This document shows, piece after piece, positions 1 to 12,119 of a stretch of DNA of 64,000 nucleotides. The stretch's first letter is position 1; each line of letters starts with the position of its first letter. Where the stretch lies: positions 186,001 to 250,000 of the forward strand of contig JACVVK020000141.1 in assembly GCA_018292915.2 (NCBI GenBank). The letters run 5' to 3'. The DNA comes from Batillaria attramentaria (taxonomy: Eukaryota; Mollusca; Gastropoda; Batillariidae). Below the pieces are notes generated by a model, which was not told the DNA's origin, ran no database searches, and saw nothing but the letters and a program-made list of their open reading frames with translations. The position numbers and the translations under genes are program-made.

Positions 1-315
1 ACTGGGTTCACATGCAATGTCAACTCAGGCTCGGTTTACATGAAAACTATAAGAGCGACCATTTTCTAGTAGTGACTCTGTTCAGAGTCCGTATTCAAGC
101 TATCTACTGCCCAAAAATTGAGTGATTTAAATAAATATTACACCTGTACACGAAAGACAACCAACTTGTCTCAAAAGGGCGATAACTCCCAAATCACTTA
201 AGCAATCTTCACACGCTTGAATCGTCTAATGTAACGTTTTGATATATTTGGATACCCCAAATTTGAAGCCATTCGGTTAAGTATTTTCGAAGAAACGGGC
301 CCAGACAGAATTCAC

Positions 316-361
316 ACACACACACACACTCACACACACACACACACACACACACACATCC
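316..361. repeat. CA dinucleotide microsatellite
   Basis: Nearly pure CA repeat with a few interruptions. It generates meaningless Val-Cys open frames on the other strand. Confidence 0.95.
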
Positions 362-552
362 ACACAGACGGCACTCACTGAGGAGGAGAAGTACGTTCGG
401 CGGACCATACATGCCAGCATCGATGACGTACGTTTTCTTACGTCATTGTCAGAGTTACACTTGCATAATCGTCTCTGCGGGCGATCGGCAGTGACGTGCG
501 TTTGTACCACAGATGCTTGCCCATGAACGTGGAAAATTTAGCCCGTCCTATG

Positions 553-582
553 ATGTTGTTTCCATTACTATGGAAACAACAT
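553..582. repeat. Perfect 13-bp hairpin with 4-nt loop
   Basis: Arms of 13 bases starting ATGTTGTTTCC pair perfectly across the loop TACT. It lies in otherwise featureless sequence. It could be a chance palindrome, a MITE remnant or a structured RNA; nothing adjacent decides between them. Confidence 0.5.
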
Positions 583-1129
583 AAACACGCACATGACTAC
601 TGAACAGCCGTAGATACACATTTTATGTCATTTCTCATCCGAAACCACGTAGCTGTTATACAATGTGTGGGCACCGCTATTTTTAAAGCACTTTGGTCAA
701 GAGATGTATTTTGCAGCGACGCCAAGCTCTACCTAGGGACACGGGCTTGGTTCAAAAGCAGTTGTTGTTGTTGTTTTTAGACCCTGTCTGACACCTGTGT
801 TAGTTTGCAGAGATTGCTGTTGGCATGAGAAAGCGTGATTTTCCTGATTGTAGGGCAAGGTGCACCCCAGTGGATTGCAACAGGATGCTGCCGGTCATGT
901 TGAGGCTATTCTGGAACTTGACAAGGCAGGTAGGAGTCAGGCGAATGCATGTGAGTGAAATCAGTGAATCAACCCTAACTCATTTGACTCTAAGGAAAGG
1001 GCGTGGTATGTGCTTGTTGCGCTCCTCTTGAAACGCCGGACATTCTAGAATTAAATGAAATTCATCGCCTATTGCACGCATGTCACATTTTCTGCACAGA
1101 CGCCGTTCTCTGGGTATTTAGCAGTTATT

Positions 1130-1258
1130 CCCCATCAAGCTGTGGGATACCGACGAGTATTTTGATCCAAGATGCAACTGAATCGACCCTGAGCTTTAGC
1201 GAAGGTTTGATTGCGTCTTGGATCAAAATACGAGTCGGCATAACACAGCTTGATGGGG
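1130..1258. mobile_element. Palindromic MITE-like unit
   Basis: The two halves are imperfect inverted copies of each other. Each arm is about 45 bp and begins CCCCATCAAGCTGTG at its outer edge. They surround a spacer of about 35 bp. This is the shape of a small non-autonomous DNA element. I cannot see a clear target-site duplication, so the superfamily is open. Confidence 0.5.
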
Positions 1259-1739
1259 TGTAAATGCTTTATCATCCTTTTTTGGGCCAATTTATAGTAT
1301 ATATTGAGCGTTCATCCTAGTAAAAACTGACAGTTGACAGCGGCTGCACATAGCAGACGAACGAGTTTGTACTTGGGCAGAGCCGGCACGACGCCGACAG
1401 AATAAAGTACGCCTTTTTTATGCTGGCAAAGCGGTGTCAATGCACTCATGAACTCAAATCCAAACAAAAACACAAGTTTTAAACTTCGACTGAAGACACT
1501 GAGGTGAATGCGAGACCGATCAGTCTGCTTACGCCGTGGTGCTTTGCACGATTGGGGCCTGTTCAGTCGAGCGGGAGTCTTCCTGTCGCGATTCTTCACG
1601 AAATATAAACCTTTGCGAGTATTTATTCTAATATTTGTAGTACATGTACACCGAGTAAAGTGTCCTTCCCCCAGCAGCTACATTTTATAACTGCATGCGT
1701 GATTCAAACGATTCAAGAAGTATGATTGGCAATTCCAGA

Positions 1740-2012
1740 CAAAATTCCATATTTTCGCGAAAAATCCGTTTTTTTCGCGACAAAAACGGTTTTTTTTTTG
1801 CGAAAAAATAGCATTTTTTCGCGAAAAAAAGATTTTGTCGCGAAAAAAACCGTTTTTTTTGCGAGAAAAAAAAAGCATACTATTTTCTGAAGAAAATTTA
1901 TGGCCATTTTTTGGCGAAAAAAATCTCCTGTGCAGTCAATTTTTTCGCGACAAAAAAAGGTGGCAGTTTTTTCGCGAAAACTTACAAGCCATTTTTTTGT
2001 CGCGACAAAACT
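1740..2012. repeat. Array of T-tract / TCGCGA palindromes
   Basis: About a dozen copies of TCGCGA, each flanked by runs of T and A, are strung together with irregular spacing. Some units read TCGCGAAAA and others TCGCGACAAA. The array ends just before the probable promoter of the HECT gene. It is non-coding; function unknown. Confidence 0.8.
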
Positions 2013-2158
2013 GAGCAGTTTTGCACACGTACCTGTCTGACCACCGAAGAGGCTATGTGTCCCGCGTTCTGATTGGACGTTCAAGGCAGATCACCCATCG
2101 GCTCACCGTTTGCGGCGCGAAACTTGACGCAGTAGCAGACGACATTTGCAGTAGTGAC

Positions 2159-5100
2159 ATGGCAGCCACACGATTCCACGAGATGGTAGGCCACCTCCGT
2201 GGCATGGAACTTGATGAACATGACAACGATTTGGAAGTTTCTTTCGTGCAGCAGTAAGTGTCTACTTCAGCTAACTCCTTTTCTTCCCCTGTAATCGGCT
2301 AGTCAACGTCTGCATCGTCTGTCTTCGGTTCCTTTTTGTGAAACAGCATGTGTGTTTTTTGTGTTCGTCAACTTCGTGTTCTAAAGCATGATTTACTCGA
2401 GTGTTGAAGGTGTGACGCCGGTGTCAAGGACACTGCACACAGAACACACGTACTCGTGATAATGTGATAGTACTGCTACTAGTAGTAGGTCGGAACACTT
2501 TGGTGAAGCCATGACATCTCCTCTATGTATATTAGTCCGTAGGGTCACTACATTAAGAATATAATTCTTTCAGCACAAGGCCAGATTTCACCTAAGTCCT
2601 AAACATGTTCATGCTTGATTTTTTTTTTATTTTATTTTATTTTATTTATTTATTTATTTATTTATTTTTTTTTTTTTTGGGGGGGGGGCAGAATTGAAAG
2701 GTAGTGTTACATTTGACTGTAATCAAAGACAGACCTTCACCTTCACTGTCCCTTTTTCAGATTCCAGTCTATGAGGCAACACGGAGGTGTACAGAAAGAG
2801 GTGTCAGGAAAGAGGCCAGAGGGAACATACGCCTTGCACATTCGACTGCTGAGGACATTTCGCCAGGTAGTAAAGCCTGGGGAGCTGAAGGGCAACAAAC
2901 TCATCTGTGGTAAGTGTTTTCCAACAATGCCTAAGCAGTGCAGAACTAACAAATAATGGGCTCCTTTTGTTTAAAAAGATTGTATTGACTAATTGAGCAA
3001 TCAACTCTTTCAAGTTACATCTCGGCTTGTCCATCTTGTCATTTATTAGGCCAAATAAAAAAATAGTTGTGGTTAGGGTAACATGATCAAAAGAAAATTA
3101 GGGTAGGTAGGCTTTGACTTTTTCTAATTTTTAAAATTATTTTTAGTTGTTTTGGACATGGAGACTGAACCGGAACCATTTTATTCATAACACGTTACCC
3201 TAAACACGACTTTTTATGCCTTTTGTTTTCATATGATTTATTTTAACTTCCATATTTCATGTATGAATTAATGATTGGTGTGTTAAAAAATCCTTTGTCG
3301 CTAGAATATTATTTAAAATTTCAGCTTGACACGGATTATGAAAAGACTCGTCCGACAGCCCACGGACTAGTGAAAATACCGTCAGACTAGTTAAAATGTT
3401 TTACCACTGGCCCGCCGGACTAGTTGAGATTATGAGGCAAAGCTTGCTCTATTTTCACAGAGCTGAATGCACAAGGTACTGTTAGCGAGCCCCTCTCTCT
3501 CTCTCTTAGTTTCTGTTGTGACGTTGCGGTGAGAGTAACTATTTTTAGCGCGAACCACTCGCTACAACTCTCCATAAAAAACCTCAGTGAGTGCAGAGTG
3601 GTTTCTCCCCGCCTCTCTCTCTCTCTGACAAAATGTATTTTGGGGCTAGTAGTGGAAATGGTTTCGGGCTAGTTGGTTTTAAATCTTGCTAGCCCGACGG
3701 ACTAGCAAGATTTTTCAGCTTTCATAACCCCTGCTTGAAATTTAAACACTCAAAAGCCCAATTCAACCTCTTTCTTTATTTTCATTTGATCTTTGCCATG
3801 TCATGTTCTTTTTCAACTTTTTCATTCTTCCCAGTCAAGTCATATTATTCCGGGCAGAACAAGTTCTGTAGATACTCTCTCTCTCAATAAGATATGAAAG
3901 ATTCAGTCGGTAGCCATCTTACATATCTTCATGAACTGTCACACATATATTGTGGAAGGACACTGATATGATTGCAGCAATGTGAAACACACAGATAAGA
4001 ATAAACAACACTTTTGTATTTCAACGAATATCTCTTGAAAGAGTAGCATCCCTTGTTTCAGAAAGCCCACTTTGGGGCCCGAAACGCTCAGTGGTACCGC
4101 GATGGCTTTTTTTTTTTTTTTTTTTTAATACCCAGGGGAAAAAAGTTGGGGGGGGGGGGGGGGTGTCAGAATAGGGTCGGTCGGGTGACCCTAACCACAA
4201 CTATTTTTTTTATTTGGCCTTAACATCAACACCTTAGTGCTGTTGTGCCTTCATTCTGTGAGTCATTCCTGGCTGTTCTCACTGTACGTTTATAGTACTC
4301 AAGTTTTTATTGTAAAGAGAATAAAGAAATGAAGAGTAATACATGTACAATGCGTGAGTCATACAGATTTTCATTGAGGGTGTCCCCACAAGTAAATGGT
4401 AATAAGTATCCAAGACTCTTTCAGCCCTTAATTTAAATTCTTTGTTCAACGATCAGGTCCCAGGCAGTAGTCCCAGAAGTACTGCACACATGCAGACTCC
4501 ATTTCTGAGCCTTGGCATACATAACATTGTTTTAAAAATATGAATCTGAAACAAATGAGAGATTAGTTCCTTGGTGTTGGGGTTGTTGGATGTCTTGGTG
4601 AGAAATTATAATTATGAAGTCCATGTTTTAATGTACAGATGTTTTGTACAATGTACATAGTTTATATATATATATATATAAATAATATATATATAATATA
4701 TATATATTTTGTGTACTTGCAGCCCGCAGAACAATCAAAGTGAAGAGGAAAGCCTCGTCTGATGGTCTGCGGAGAGCTTTACTGCAGGCATTTCCGCACC
4801 TGACAGGTTCCTTTTTTGAGATCTGTTTTCTGCAGAATGGTGCCCTGTGTGCTGTGAACATGGCGCACGACATGCGTACGCTTAAGGCCATCCTTGGCCC
4901 GCGAGCAAAGATTTTTGTGCGCCCACAGGTAATTTCTTTGAAAAATTACAGAATTGTCTTTTTCTAACATGTTTGCTTTCTTTATAAAGAAAACCTGAGC
5001 TGTTTCATCCTGTGCCGCTGCCAGCATTGCCTCAGCTTGTCAAAGTCATATTGTGTCAAGATTTTTTCTTTCTTGTCACATGGTCTGCAGGACCAAGTGA

Positions 5101-5797
5101 TCAAACACCTTCAACTAATGCCACAAAATAATGGCAGTGGAAGTTTTTTTTTTTTTAATTTTGTTAATGCTTGTTCGGGGAGATGTAAGGACTTGTTTCC
5201 AAAACATACTACTGAGGTGGGATCATTAGCTTCCAAATTTTTTTTTTTTTTTTTTTTTTTGGGGGGGGGGGGGGGATTGGCAACTTATCCCTATAGTATA
5301 CTCTCACAAAATCATTTTATTCCTTGGCAGATATTTGCGCTGACATGTCCTGTAATTTAGACAAGTACATTTTCCTTTTTCATGAAATGTTTCATGAATA
5401 ACTGCTTTGTCATTTTTAAGGTTGTCTTTTCGTTCTCTAGATGGCTGAGACTTCTTGTCAACAATATGTACCTGTACCACTACCGGGAACCTCACACTTT
5501 GGTGATGGAAGACTTGCTGCTTCGACCAGTGTATGTGCAGCTTTACTCTAGTTTTATCGCATAATTGCAGCTCAAGAACATGTAATTCAACTGATACTAA
5601 TAACTGAAAAAAAAAAAAAACCAACAAAAATATTGTTCTGGTTTGTTGCTTTCCGTTTACCGTTGTGGCATTCAGTGCCATCATATGTGTTCATTTAAAC
5701 TGAAGATACAGCATGAGCCTGAAAGTGTGTATTTTCTTTTACGTTTGGGAAGTCTTACCGACAAAGAAATTAGTATCTAACTTTTCTTTGTTAATTT

Positions 5798-5830
<33 letters not shown>

Positions 5831-6634
5831 GGGGGGGGGTTAAAAAAATGGAAGGCATTACACTCTCAGAGTTATTATTTTTTTTATCTAAGCATTCTGA
5901 ATTCTTCAGTTATTCTGAATACAAGAGTGACATTGTCCCAGGACACTGGGAATCATTATTTTTAAATATTTTTTTGTAAAAAATATCCTTACTTTGAAAG
6001 GAAAAAAGAAAGGTTCAATCAAAGGTTTCATGCAACTGTAAATTGAAGCACTTGCCACCATCTTGGTGACATCTGACACTTCTTCATAGAACATCCATCT
6101 CCCATGCATGCACCCCATCTCCCCACCAATAACCCTCTGTTGCGTATATGTTGTCAAAGAGTCTCAAGGAAATATGCTCAAATTTATTCTTTATAGACCT
6201 CAAATGGAAGTGGGGAGACACATTCAGTCAGTATTCCACACACACAAACACAAGACTTACATGATGATGTACGTCTTGTGTTTGTGTGTGTGTGTGAGGG
6301 GGGGGGGGAGTGTTCTTGTGACCTTTCTATCGTTTTCATTGCTCCTCTTTTACACATAGTTACTGTTGGTAAGGCTTGATAAAGTACTGTGCTAGCTGCT
6401 TATTCCATCATTATATTCATCATCATCATCATCATCGCTTCAAAGTTTGACTGTAGTTATGATGTTTGTTCATTTGTGCTTGTTTTTTGTTTTGTTTTTT
6501 CCCTTTAAGGACCCTGAAGGAAACGCAGAGGAGGACATCAGGGATTTTGAGCCAGCACGGATTAATTTTCGTGTACAGCGCAGGGCCCAAGTGTGTATGA
6601 GTTTCCTTTGAGGGATTAGGTTTTGATATATATG

Positions 6635-6674
<40 letters not shown>

Positions 6675-7829
6675 GGTTTTGTTGTTGTTGTTTTTTCCTC
6701 ACTTATTTGCTCTGTGCTTAAGTCTTGAAATCAAGGCAGGCATCAGCAACCTGCGGTTTATTGGGCTACTTCTACATCACACCAACAATTCTGACATTTC
6801 TTCCAATCCCGCCTTTTCATTTTTCCAGCAGAACTTGACGTCACGCCCCCCTCGTCGCCAGGCAGCTGTGGCAGGGCGTCTGCAGGTCCGAGAATGGGCC
6901 GGGCGGGTAAGTTTTTAATCAGTACTTTTTGTTATCAGTTAGTTGGATATACTTACTATTTACTTTTTTGCCCCAGTGAGTTAGCCTGCCACGTGACTCC
7001 CAAGTGAGGTATGTGTCTGTCAGATGTATACCGACAGTGATATCGTCTCTCTAAACAAAGTTCCTCACACACTGTGCTGCTCTCATGGAGAGATGGGGAG
7101 CTCCTATCTATTGGTTGAAGCGACTCAAGACTGTTACTGGCCGCCACATCACCCCCGGCTTTGGTACAAGTAGTAATGGTTGCAGGCCCAAGCATGGTTT
7201 ATGCACTTTTGCATCTCAGTTGCCTCGTTCTTCACTGAGTCTGGGGTCCTAGGCCATTATCATTTTGGACCCTGCGGAGGAAGGTCAGGTAGGATACCAA
7301 GTTTGAATTTTTTTTTTAAAAAGACCAAAAAAAAAAAGAGGAAAAGAACCTGATCTCTTGTGCTATGGGTAGGGCCTCCCAGCAGTTCCTGCCCAGGCAA
7401 GCGGTGGGAAACTGGCAACTGGGGATCGGGTCAGGTAACTTCGGAGTCACGTGCCAGGCAAACTCACTGGGGCAAGAGTCAATAGACTCAGAGGTTATCT
7501 CTCTTGTTGCCAAGTACGCTAACGCTTCTTACTGAAGTCGTTGGGCTATGGGGGAATCTCCTATAGTAGCATGTCATCTGGTAACTAACTGGGAGAAAGA
7601 CATTATACTGTAAAAATAAATTTGTCTGCTTAAGTGCATACAAATGTTTCATAGCAATAGGTTTCAACGGTATAGAGATGCTATAATTATGCTGGGTATT
7701 AATTCATGACACTGTCTAAACAAAGATTGTGAGTTGTACACAGGCAACATGGTATCTCCACAGGTGACCCCATTGAATAGCCCAAGCATTGACCTCATGA
7801 CAGGAACACAAGATGACAGTGCTGAAGAG
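2159..7829 (+). CDS. G2E3-like HECT E3 ligase, N-terminal six exons
   Basis: Six exons with canonical acceptors and mostly consensus donors keep one frame: 2159-2253, 2761-2909, 4723-4928, 6510-6590, 6829-6906 and 7764-7829 (225 codons). ATG 2159 is chosen because the frame is open from it, a CpG/CCAAT promoter-like stretch precedes it and exon 1 ends in GTAAGT. The product has a conserved module (about residues 48-150, with ALHIRLLRTFRQ and LRRALLQAFPHL) resembling the N-terminus of metazoan G2/M-phase-specific E3 ligase-like proteins, then an Arg-rich linker. The donor after 6590 (GTGTGT) is weak. After exon 6 the strand has no further exon of this gene; the continuation in matching phase 0 is on the minus strand from 26042 (separate entry). 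Family assignment is from recalled conservation. A separate truncated gene is the alternative. Confidence 0.65.
3049..4219. mobile_element. Harbinger-type non-autonomous element
   Basis: About 31-bp terminal inverted repeats beginning GGCCAAATAAAAAAATAG bound 1.17 kb. TTA is present on both sides (3046-3048 and 4220-4222), which fits the 3-bp TWA target preference of PIF/Harbinger elements. No transposase is present. It lies in the intron between HECT exons 2 and 3 and contains a second inverted element (3317-3745). Confidence 0.7.
3317..3745. mobile_element. Nested inverted-repeat element with ACTAG motifs
   Basis: Ends are imperfect inverted copies around TTTCA..TTATGAAA. Several CGGACTAG / CTAGTCCG motifs lie just inside each end. 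It sits within the Harbinger-type element and has no open frame. Superfamily not recognised. Confidence 0.45.
4664..4708. repeat. TA-rich microsatellite
   Basis: Interrupted TA repeat directly upstream of the acceptor of HECT exon 3 (AG at 4721-4722). Confidence 0.85.
4929..6509. other. Intron 3 of the HECT gene
   Basis: No exon or named element is visible. It holds T and G homopolymer tracts (about 5240-5275, 5823-5840, 6299-6308) and a CATCATCAT tract near 6420. Confidence 0.5.
6907..7763. other. Intron 5 of the HECT gene
   Basis: Positions 6961-7535 contain two imperfect inverted copies of a segment including AACTCACTGGGGCAA and GTCACGTG (near 6975 and 7455), so an inverted-repeat element is probable. 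No coding potential is evident. Confidence 0.4.
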
Positions 7830-7838
7830 GTATGTGGT

Positions 7839-7902
7839 TTTTGGCTCCCTTGTGTAACAATGGGAGTCTATGTATTAACCCTCCGTCGTCTGTCTGTCTG
7901 TC

Positions 7903-7973
<71 letters not shown>

Positions 7974-8981
7974 AAAACTTTAACGTTGTCATTTTCTCAG
8001 AATCTACAAACAGTAGAGGCACCAAACTTGGCTTGCTGATAGACAACCACAAGACCTTTCAAAACATAATTTGGAATTACCTTGACCCAAGGTCAAGGTC
8101 ACTAAAGCTCGCTGTTTGAAAATTTTACATTGGCATTTTCTCGTAATCTACAAATGCCAGAGGTTTTAAACTTTGCATGATGATAGACACTGATAAAAAC
8201 TTTACAGATATACATGTAGTCAGTGACCTTCTGTCAAGGTCAAGGCCGTATAAGATAGTTTTGTGAAACCTTAACATTGGCATTTTCTCAGAAACAACGA
8301 ACAGCAGAGGTGCCAAACCTGGCATGCTGATAGACAGTGATAAGACCTATGCACACATACCATCTTAAATGACCTTGAATGAAGGTCAAGGTCATTAAAA
8401 CAGTCTGTTGGGAAATTTTACATTTGCATTTTCTCAGTATCTAGAAGAACCAGAAGCATCAAACTATGTGCGATGATTGACATTGGCAGCACCTGTGCAG
8501 ACATACCTGTGTTCAGTGACTTTTAGTCAAGGTCAAGGTCATGCACGCGTTCTTTGGGGGAAACTTTAACCTTGGCATTTTCTCCAAAACAACAAACAGT
8601 AGAGGCACCAAACGAGGCATGATGATAGACAGCAGTGAGACCTACCTTTCTGAATGACCTTGACGGAAGGTCAAGGTCATTAAAGCTGTCTGTTGTGAAT
8701 TTTAACATTACTGTTTTCGGAGGAACTACAAATGCTAGAGGCATCAAACTTGGCATGACGATAGACATTGATGAGATCTCATTTGAATGACGTTGACCAA
8801 AGGTAAAGGCTGTACAAACTGTTTCGGGGAAAATTGTAATATTGCCAGGAACTCAGAGCGCCAGACACTTTACTTAGCATGATAATGGATAGTGATAAGA
8901 GCTTTACAACCATACTTTTGTGAATGACCTTGACCTGTGTCACAAGGGAGCCATGGAGGCTTCTGCCTCTCTAGTGTTTTT
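7839..8981 (+). mobile_element. GGCTCCCTTGTG repeat, copy 1
   Basis: It starts TTTTTGGCTCCCTTGTG and ends CACAAGGGAGCC followed by a tail finishing in GCCTCTCTAG, so the ends carry a 12-bp inverted motif. After the left end come CCCTCCGTCGTC and a TG microsatellite (7907-7970), then units of about 150 bp with CATTGGCATTTTCTC, CCAAACTTGGCATG and TGACCTTGA..TCAAGGTCA motifs. It begins only 10 bases after the donor of HECT exon 6. A stretch of about 560 bp (near 8100-8660) is almost identical, inverted, to 26330-26880. No encoded protein is recognised. Confidence 0.8.
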
Positions 8982-9247
8982 TTTGGTTTCACCTCCTGGC
9001 AGCCTTCGGTGTCCTTGGGATGCGCCCCCTTTCAGTGCTGTCCAAAGCTGAACTCAAGACGTGGGGTAACAAAGACATACAGAGGCTGACTGACCATTTT
9101 GGTGAGGAGCAGGTGCACGATTTATGAAAGACGTAGTAAACCAGTCTTGCCTTTTCTTTTGCTACACAGTCAGCATGCTTTCTGCATGTTGAGTTGTGAT
9201 CACAATACTAGTGTGACCGAGTGGCAAAAAAAAAAAAAAAAAAAAAA
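8982..9247 (+). pseudogene. hAT-derived coding fragment in an inverted loop
   Basis: An open frame from about 8992 to a stop at 9127 encodes a peptide with LLAAFGVLGMRPLS and KDIQRLTDHFG. This resembles the segment that follows the last visible exon of the neighbouring ZNF862-like hAT gene. That gene is on the minus strand while this fragment is on plus. It lies between two inverted copies of a repeat end (8916-8981 and 9248-9318), as if the loop had flipped. Its phase does not clearly join the donor at 9648. Assignment rests on recalled family pattern. Confidence 0.4.
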
Positions 9248-9318
9248 CCACTAGAGAGGCAGAAGCCTCCATGGCTCCCTTGTGACACAGGTCAAGGTCA
9301 TTCACAAAAGTATGGTTG
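9248..9318 (-). mobile_element. GGCTCCCTTGTG repeat, 3' end fragment
   Basis: This is an inverted, nearly perfect copy of 8916-8981. It includes CTAGAGAGGCAGAAGCC and the GGCTCCCTTGTG end motif. Together the two form a potential hairpin with a loop of about 266 bp. Confidence 0.8.
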
Positions 9319-9647
9319 TTTACACTGAATCTTCTTGAAATCTAAAAAGCAGAAAAACAAGAGGGGGGGGGGGGGGGGTGAAACAATTTCAAATATGACT
9401 GGGTTTTTTGTTTGTTTGTTTGTTTTTGTTTACAGTGCATGGTGTAACAGCTAGGAAATGTTTGGCAATATTCCATAAATAACGAGATAATATGATTTAC
9501 TGTAATAAAGAAAAACATGATTTACTGTAATAATAAACAATCAAATGCCTTCTGAGAGAATGTACTTTTTCATTCCACTATTGATCTGGTGTACACCTCT
9601 GCTTGTATTTTGATACATGTACTCATATTTCTGAATGTACGATGTAC
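9319..9647. other. Spacer downstream of the hAT gene
   Basis: Contains a G run (9363-9378), TTTG repeats and AT-rich sequence. No exon seen. Confidence 0.4.
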
Positions 9648-12119
9648 CTGCTCTGTATGTTCTGAATGAGCTGCTGAATGAACTGGGTCTTGGTGCTGGT
9701 GATCTGGTCAGCAGGGCACCCTGTCACAGGATACTGTCCGTTGGCTCCATTGTAGATGTGGGCATCGGTATCCAGGTCTTTGTTCAGCTTCTGTTGATGA
9801 AAGCCATCTTCTTCCAACAGCTTCTCCAAGTCAGAAATGCAGTGATCAACTTTCACCTGCAAAAAAAACCCTGTTATTATCAGCTATGAACAATAATTAT
9901 CACAGTAATTTTTTTTGAATTTTCAGGCCCATTGTCATGACACCACACTTGTTTCCGGCCCATTGGTGTATTCACAAAGCTCTTGCCAAACCAAAGAAAA
10001 CAATTCAAACAACAACAACAACAACGAATTTTTGTTTCAAATTGTCACATCACAGGAATTCTGCCAGTGTGGCGTCACTCAGACTGTGTAACAAATTTTA
10101 CCAGAGATACAATACTAAAGATAAGAATACAACATTACCTGGATCAGTGCAACATCAACATTCTCCTTCTGGAAGAACAGGTTCAGCTTTCCAATGATCG
10201 GGATCACGTCCATGATGATGTATGTCATAGAGACAGATTTCTCTGTGGCAATCTGAAAGTATAATTTACACTGACTGAGGGTATGGTATGTGGATTATTT
10301 CATTTCGATGGAATTTCTTAGGTACACTACAATTGGAGCAGGAATCGAATACAGATTTTTTTTCTTTCTAAGTTTATTTTTGTTGACAGTTGCTGCTGCA
10401 AATACTTGCCTACTTATAATGAAGAGTGAATTATGAGTGTTTATAAAATAATGCAATAGGAACTAAAAGCGTTATAGGTTTAGCTCACCTTGCTGCGTAG
10501 ACCTGCTGCCTTTGGATCAGTCTGCTTGGCCTGGTCGTCCAAGTATGTGATCAGTGGCTCCAGAATCCTGTACACGGTCTCTAGTGCCTGAAAGAAAGAA
10601 AGCCAGCGCACACCATGGACCTCCTTGACTTTCAGTTGTGGGGAGTCGAGGATCTCCTGCACAGCGTCCAGCTTTGAACAGCGTGTCGAGGAAGCTTTGA
10701 AGTAATAGAAGAGGTCACAGAGTACTTTTGGTAGTCATTCATGTACTTGATGTTGTCCGCAGCTTGGCTAGTGCACAAATTGAATCTGTGTGCTACGCAA
10801 TGGACGTTCAATAGGTGGGGGTTCTCTCTCTTCAAAAGACCAGCCACACCCTCTTTCTTTCCAGTCATGACGCTTGCCCCATCGGAGCCCAGGCCCATGA
10901 TTTTTTCAGCCATGATGCCTCTGGATTTCATTTGTTGAAGTAACTCAGCAGTGATTGCTCGACCTAGTACATAAAAACAAACAGAAAAGAAGAAAATCAA
11001 TTGATCATATTCAAAGTAAAAGAATTATAAATTAATTGTGCAATGGTGTTATCAATAGTGAAACTAACTCCAGTTGTTTTCTTTTAGGAAGTCGTCGTCA
11101 AATTCTTATATAAACTAGAATGGCAAAGCCCTTATGACTCCCAAAAAAAACAAACAAACCGAAACTCGTAACTAAGAGAAATTTATACAATTACCTGTGC
11201 CAGCTGCAATGGTGACATTCGTGACGAAGTGAGTTGTTGGCTTGGCTGTGGCTGGGTCAGTTATCTGAGCGCTGATCACCAGTCTTTTCTTCTGACTTAT
11301 GTCTGTCGATTCATCTGTCAGCACAGTCACAAATGGAGAGGCTTGGAGTTTCTCCTTTACCTCTTCCTCAGCCACATCAGACATGGCACTCAAAAGTTCA
11401 ATGGCGGTCCATCTTGACTTGTAGTCATTGGGCTTTCTTGCAGTTTTACCATCCTTTTTTGAATCTTCTTCATCACTGTCAGTTGCTGCTGTGGCTTCCT
11501 CTTCTGTCAGCTTGATATCAGGGGTGTTCAGATCAGAAAGTAGTTTTAGCATTGGCGTGAACTTGCAAATGGGGAGCCCCTCTTTCACCAGCCAGTTCAT
11601 AACTTTAATCCTGACAATCATCCCCTTGCTCTTCTCACAAAGCACTATTTCCTCCATCTTCGCCTGGTTTTCCTGATCTTTGGGGACATTCACGGCGTTT
11701 TTGTGGTCCCTGCCCCCGATGTGGTCGTTCAGTGAAGACGTTTTGAAATTGCGGCAGCCCGTGGTGAAAACGTTCCTGCAGCCGGCGTTGACGCACGTTG
11801 CACAGTACATGGCCTGGCCATCGTACCTCAGCCAAGGGTGCAGGACCAGCCATTGTTTCTGAAAGCTCCTCACAGGCACAGGCTGAGACTTAACTTCCTC
11901 AGAGTCTTGAGCCAGTACTGAGCTGTCGCTTGTCTCTTCATCAGATTCCCGTTCGGGCCGTTCATTCCGAGTTCCAACTTCACTCGAATCACTGCTCTGC
12001 TCTGCAGGTGTCTCCTGTGGATCTGTGGGCGAAACAGCCGGAGTCCCTGAAACAGGCCGTGAAAACGCCGTTAGCAGCCCCTGGCCACGTATCAGTTTAG
12101 GCTTCTTTTTCGGTGGCAT
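9648..12119 (-). CDS. hAT transposase-derived protein (ZNF862-like), frameshifted
   Basis: Four exons: 12119-11195, 10963-10489, 10252-10139 and 9856-9648. ATG 12119 begins a basic MPPKKKPK leader and an acidic Ser-rich region. A TTF/BED-like zinc finger follows (about residues 85-145, with CATC and a His pair in HIGGRDH). The transposase core shows DESTDIS and then GSDGASVMTG with CVAHRFNLC in exon 2, typical of hAT catalytic and RNase H-like segments. Exon 2 is one base short: the frame shifts near 10720-10735, and both flanking frames are clearly family-like. The C-terminal dimerisation region is missing from this strand; a candidate continuation lies inverted at 8982-9247. It occupies the interval of the split HECT gene. 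Spliced structure could mean a domesticated gene, but the frameshift and missing end favour a decaying copy. Confidence 0.75.

Larger units (their letters stand above)
1..2158. other. Upstream region without a supported gene
   Basis: I see no convincing coding exon here. The stretch holds a CA microsatellite (about 316-361), a perfect short hairpin (553-582), a palindromic 129-bp unit (1130-1258) and an array of TCGCGA palindromes (about 1740-2012). The last 150 bases before 2159 look like a promoter and 5' UTR: an inverted CCAAT motif (GATTGG near 2070) and several CpG-containing stretches precede the first plausible start codon of the HECT gene. No TATA box is evident. Confidence 0.5.

Noticed and set aside
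7795..8119. Open frames across TG/CA microsatellites encoding Val-Cys or Thr-His runs, here and at many other sites
   Set aside because: They arise from dinucleotide repeats, exist in several frames at once and lack any non-repetitive coding sequence.
8125..8325. Identical short frames in repeat copies (FVVSEKMPM-type), also at 26654 and near 15.1, 28.4 and 31.3 kb
   Set aside because: They follow the repeat units, are broken at each unit boundary and show no coding bias. Identity reflects repeat duplication.
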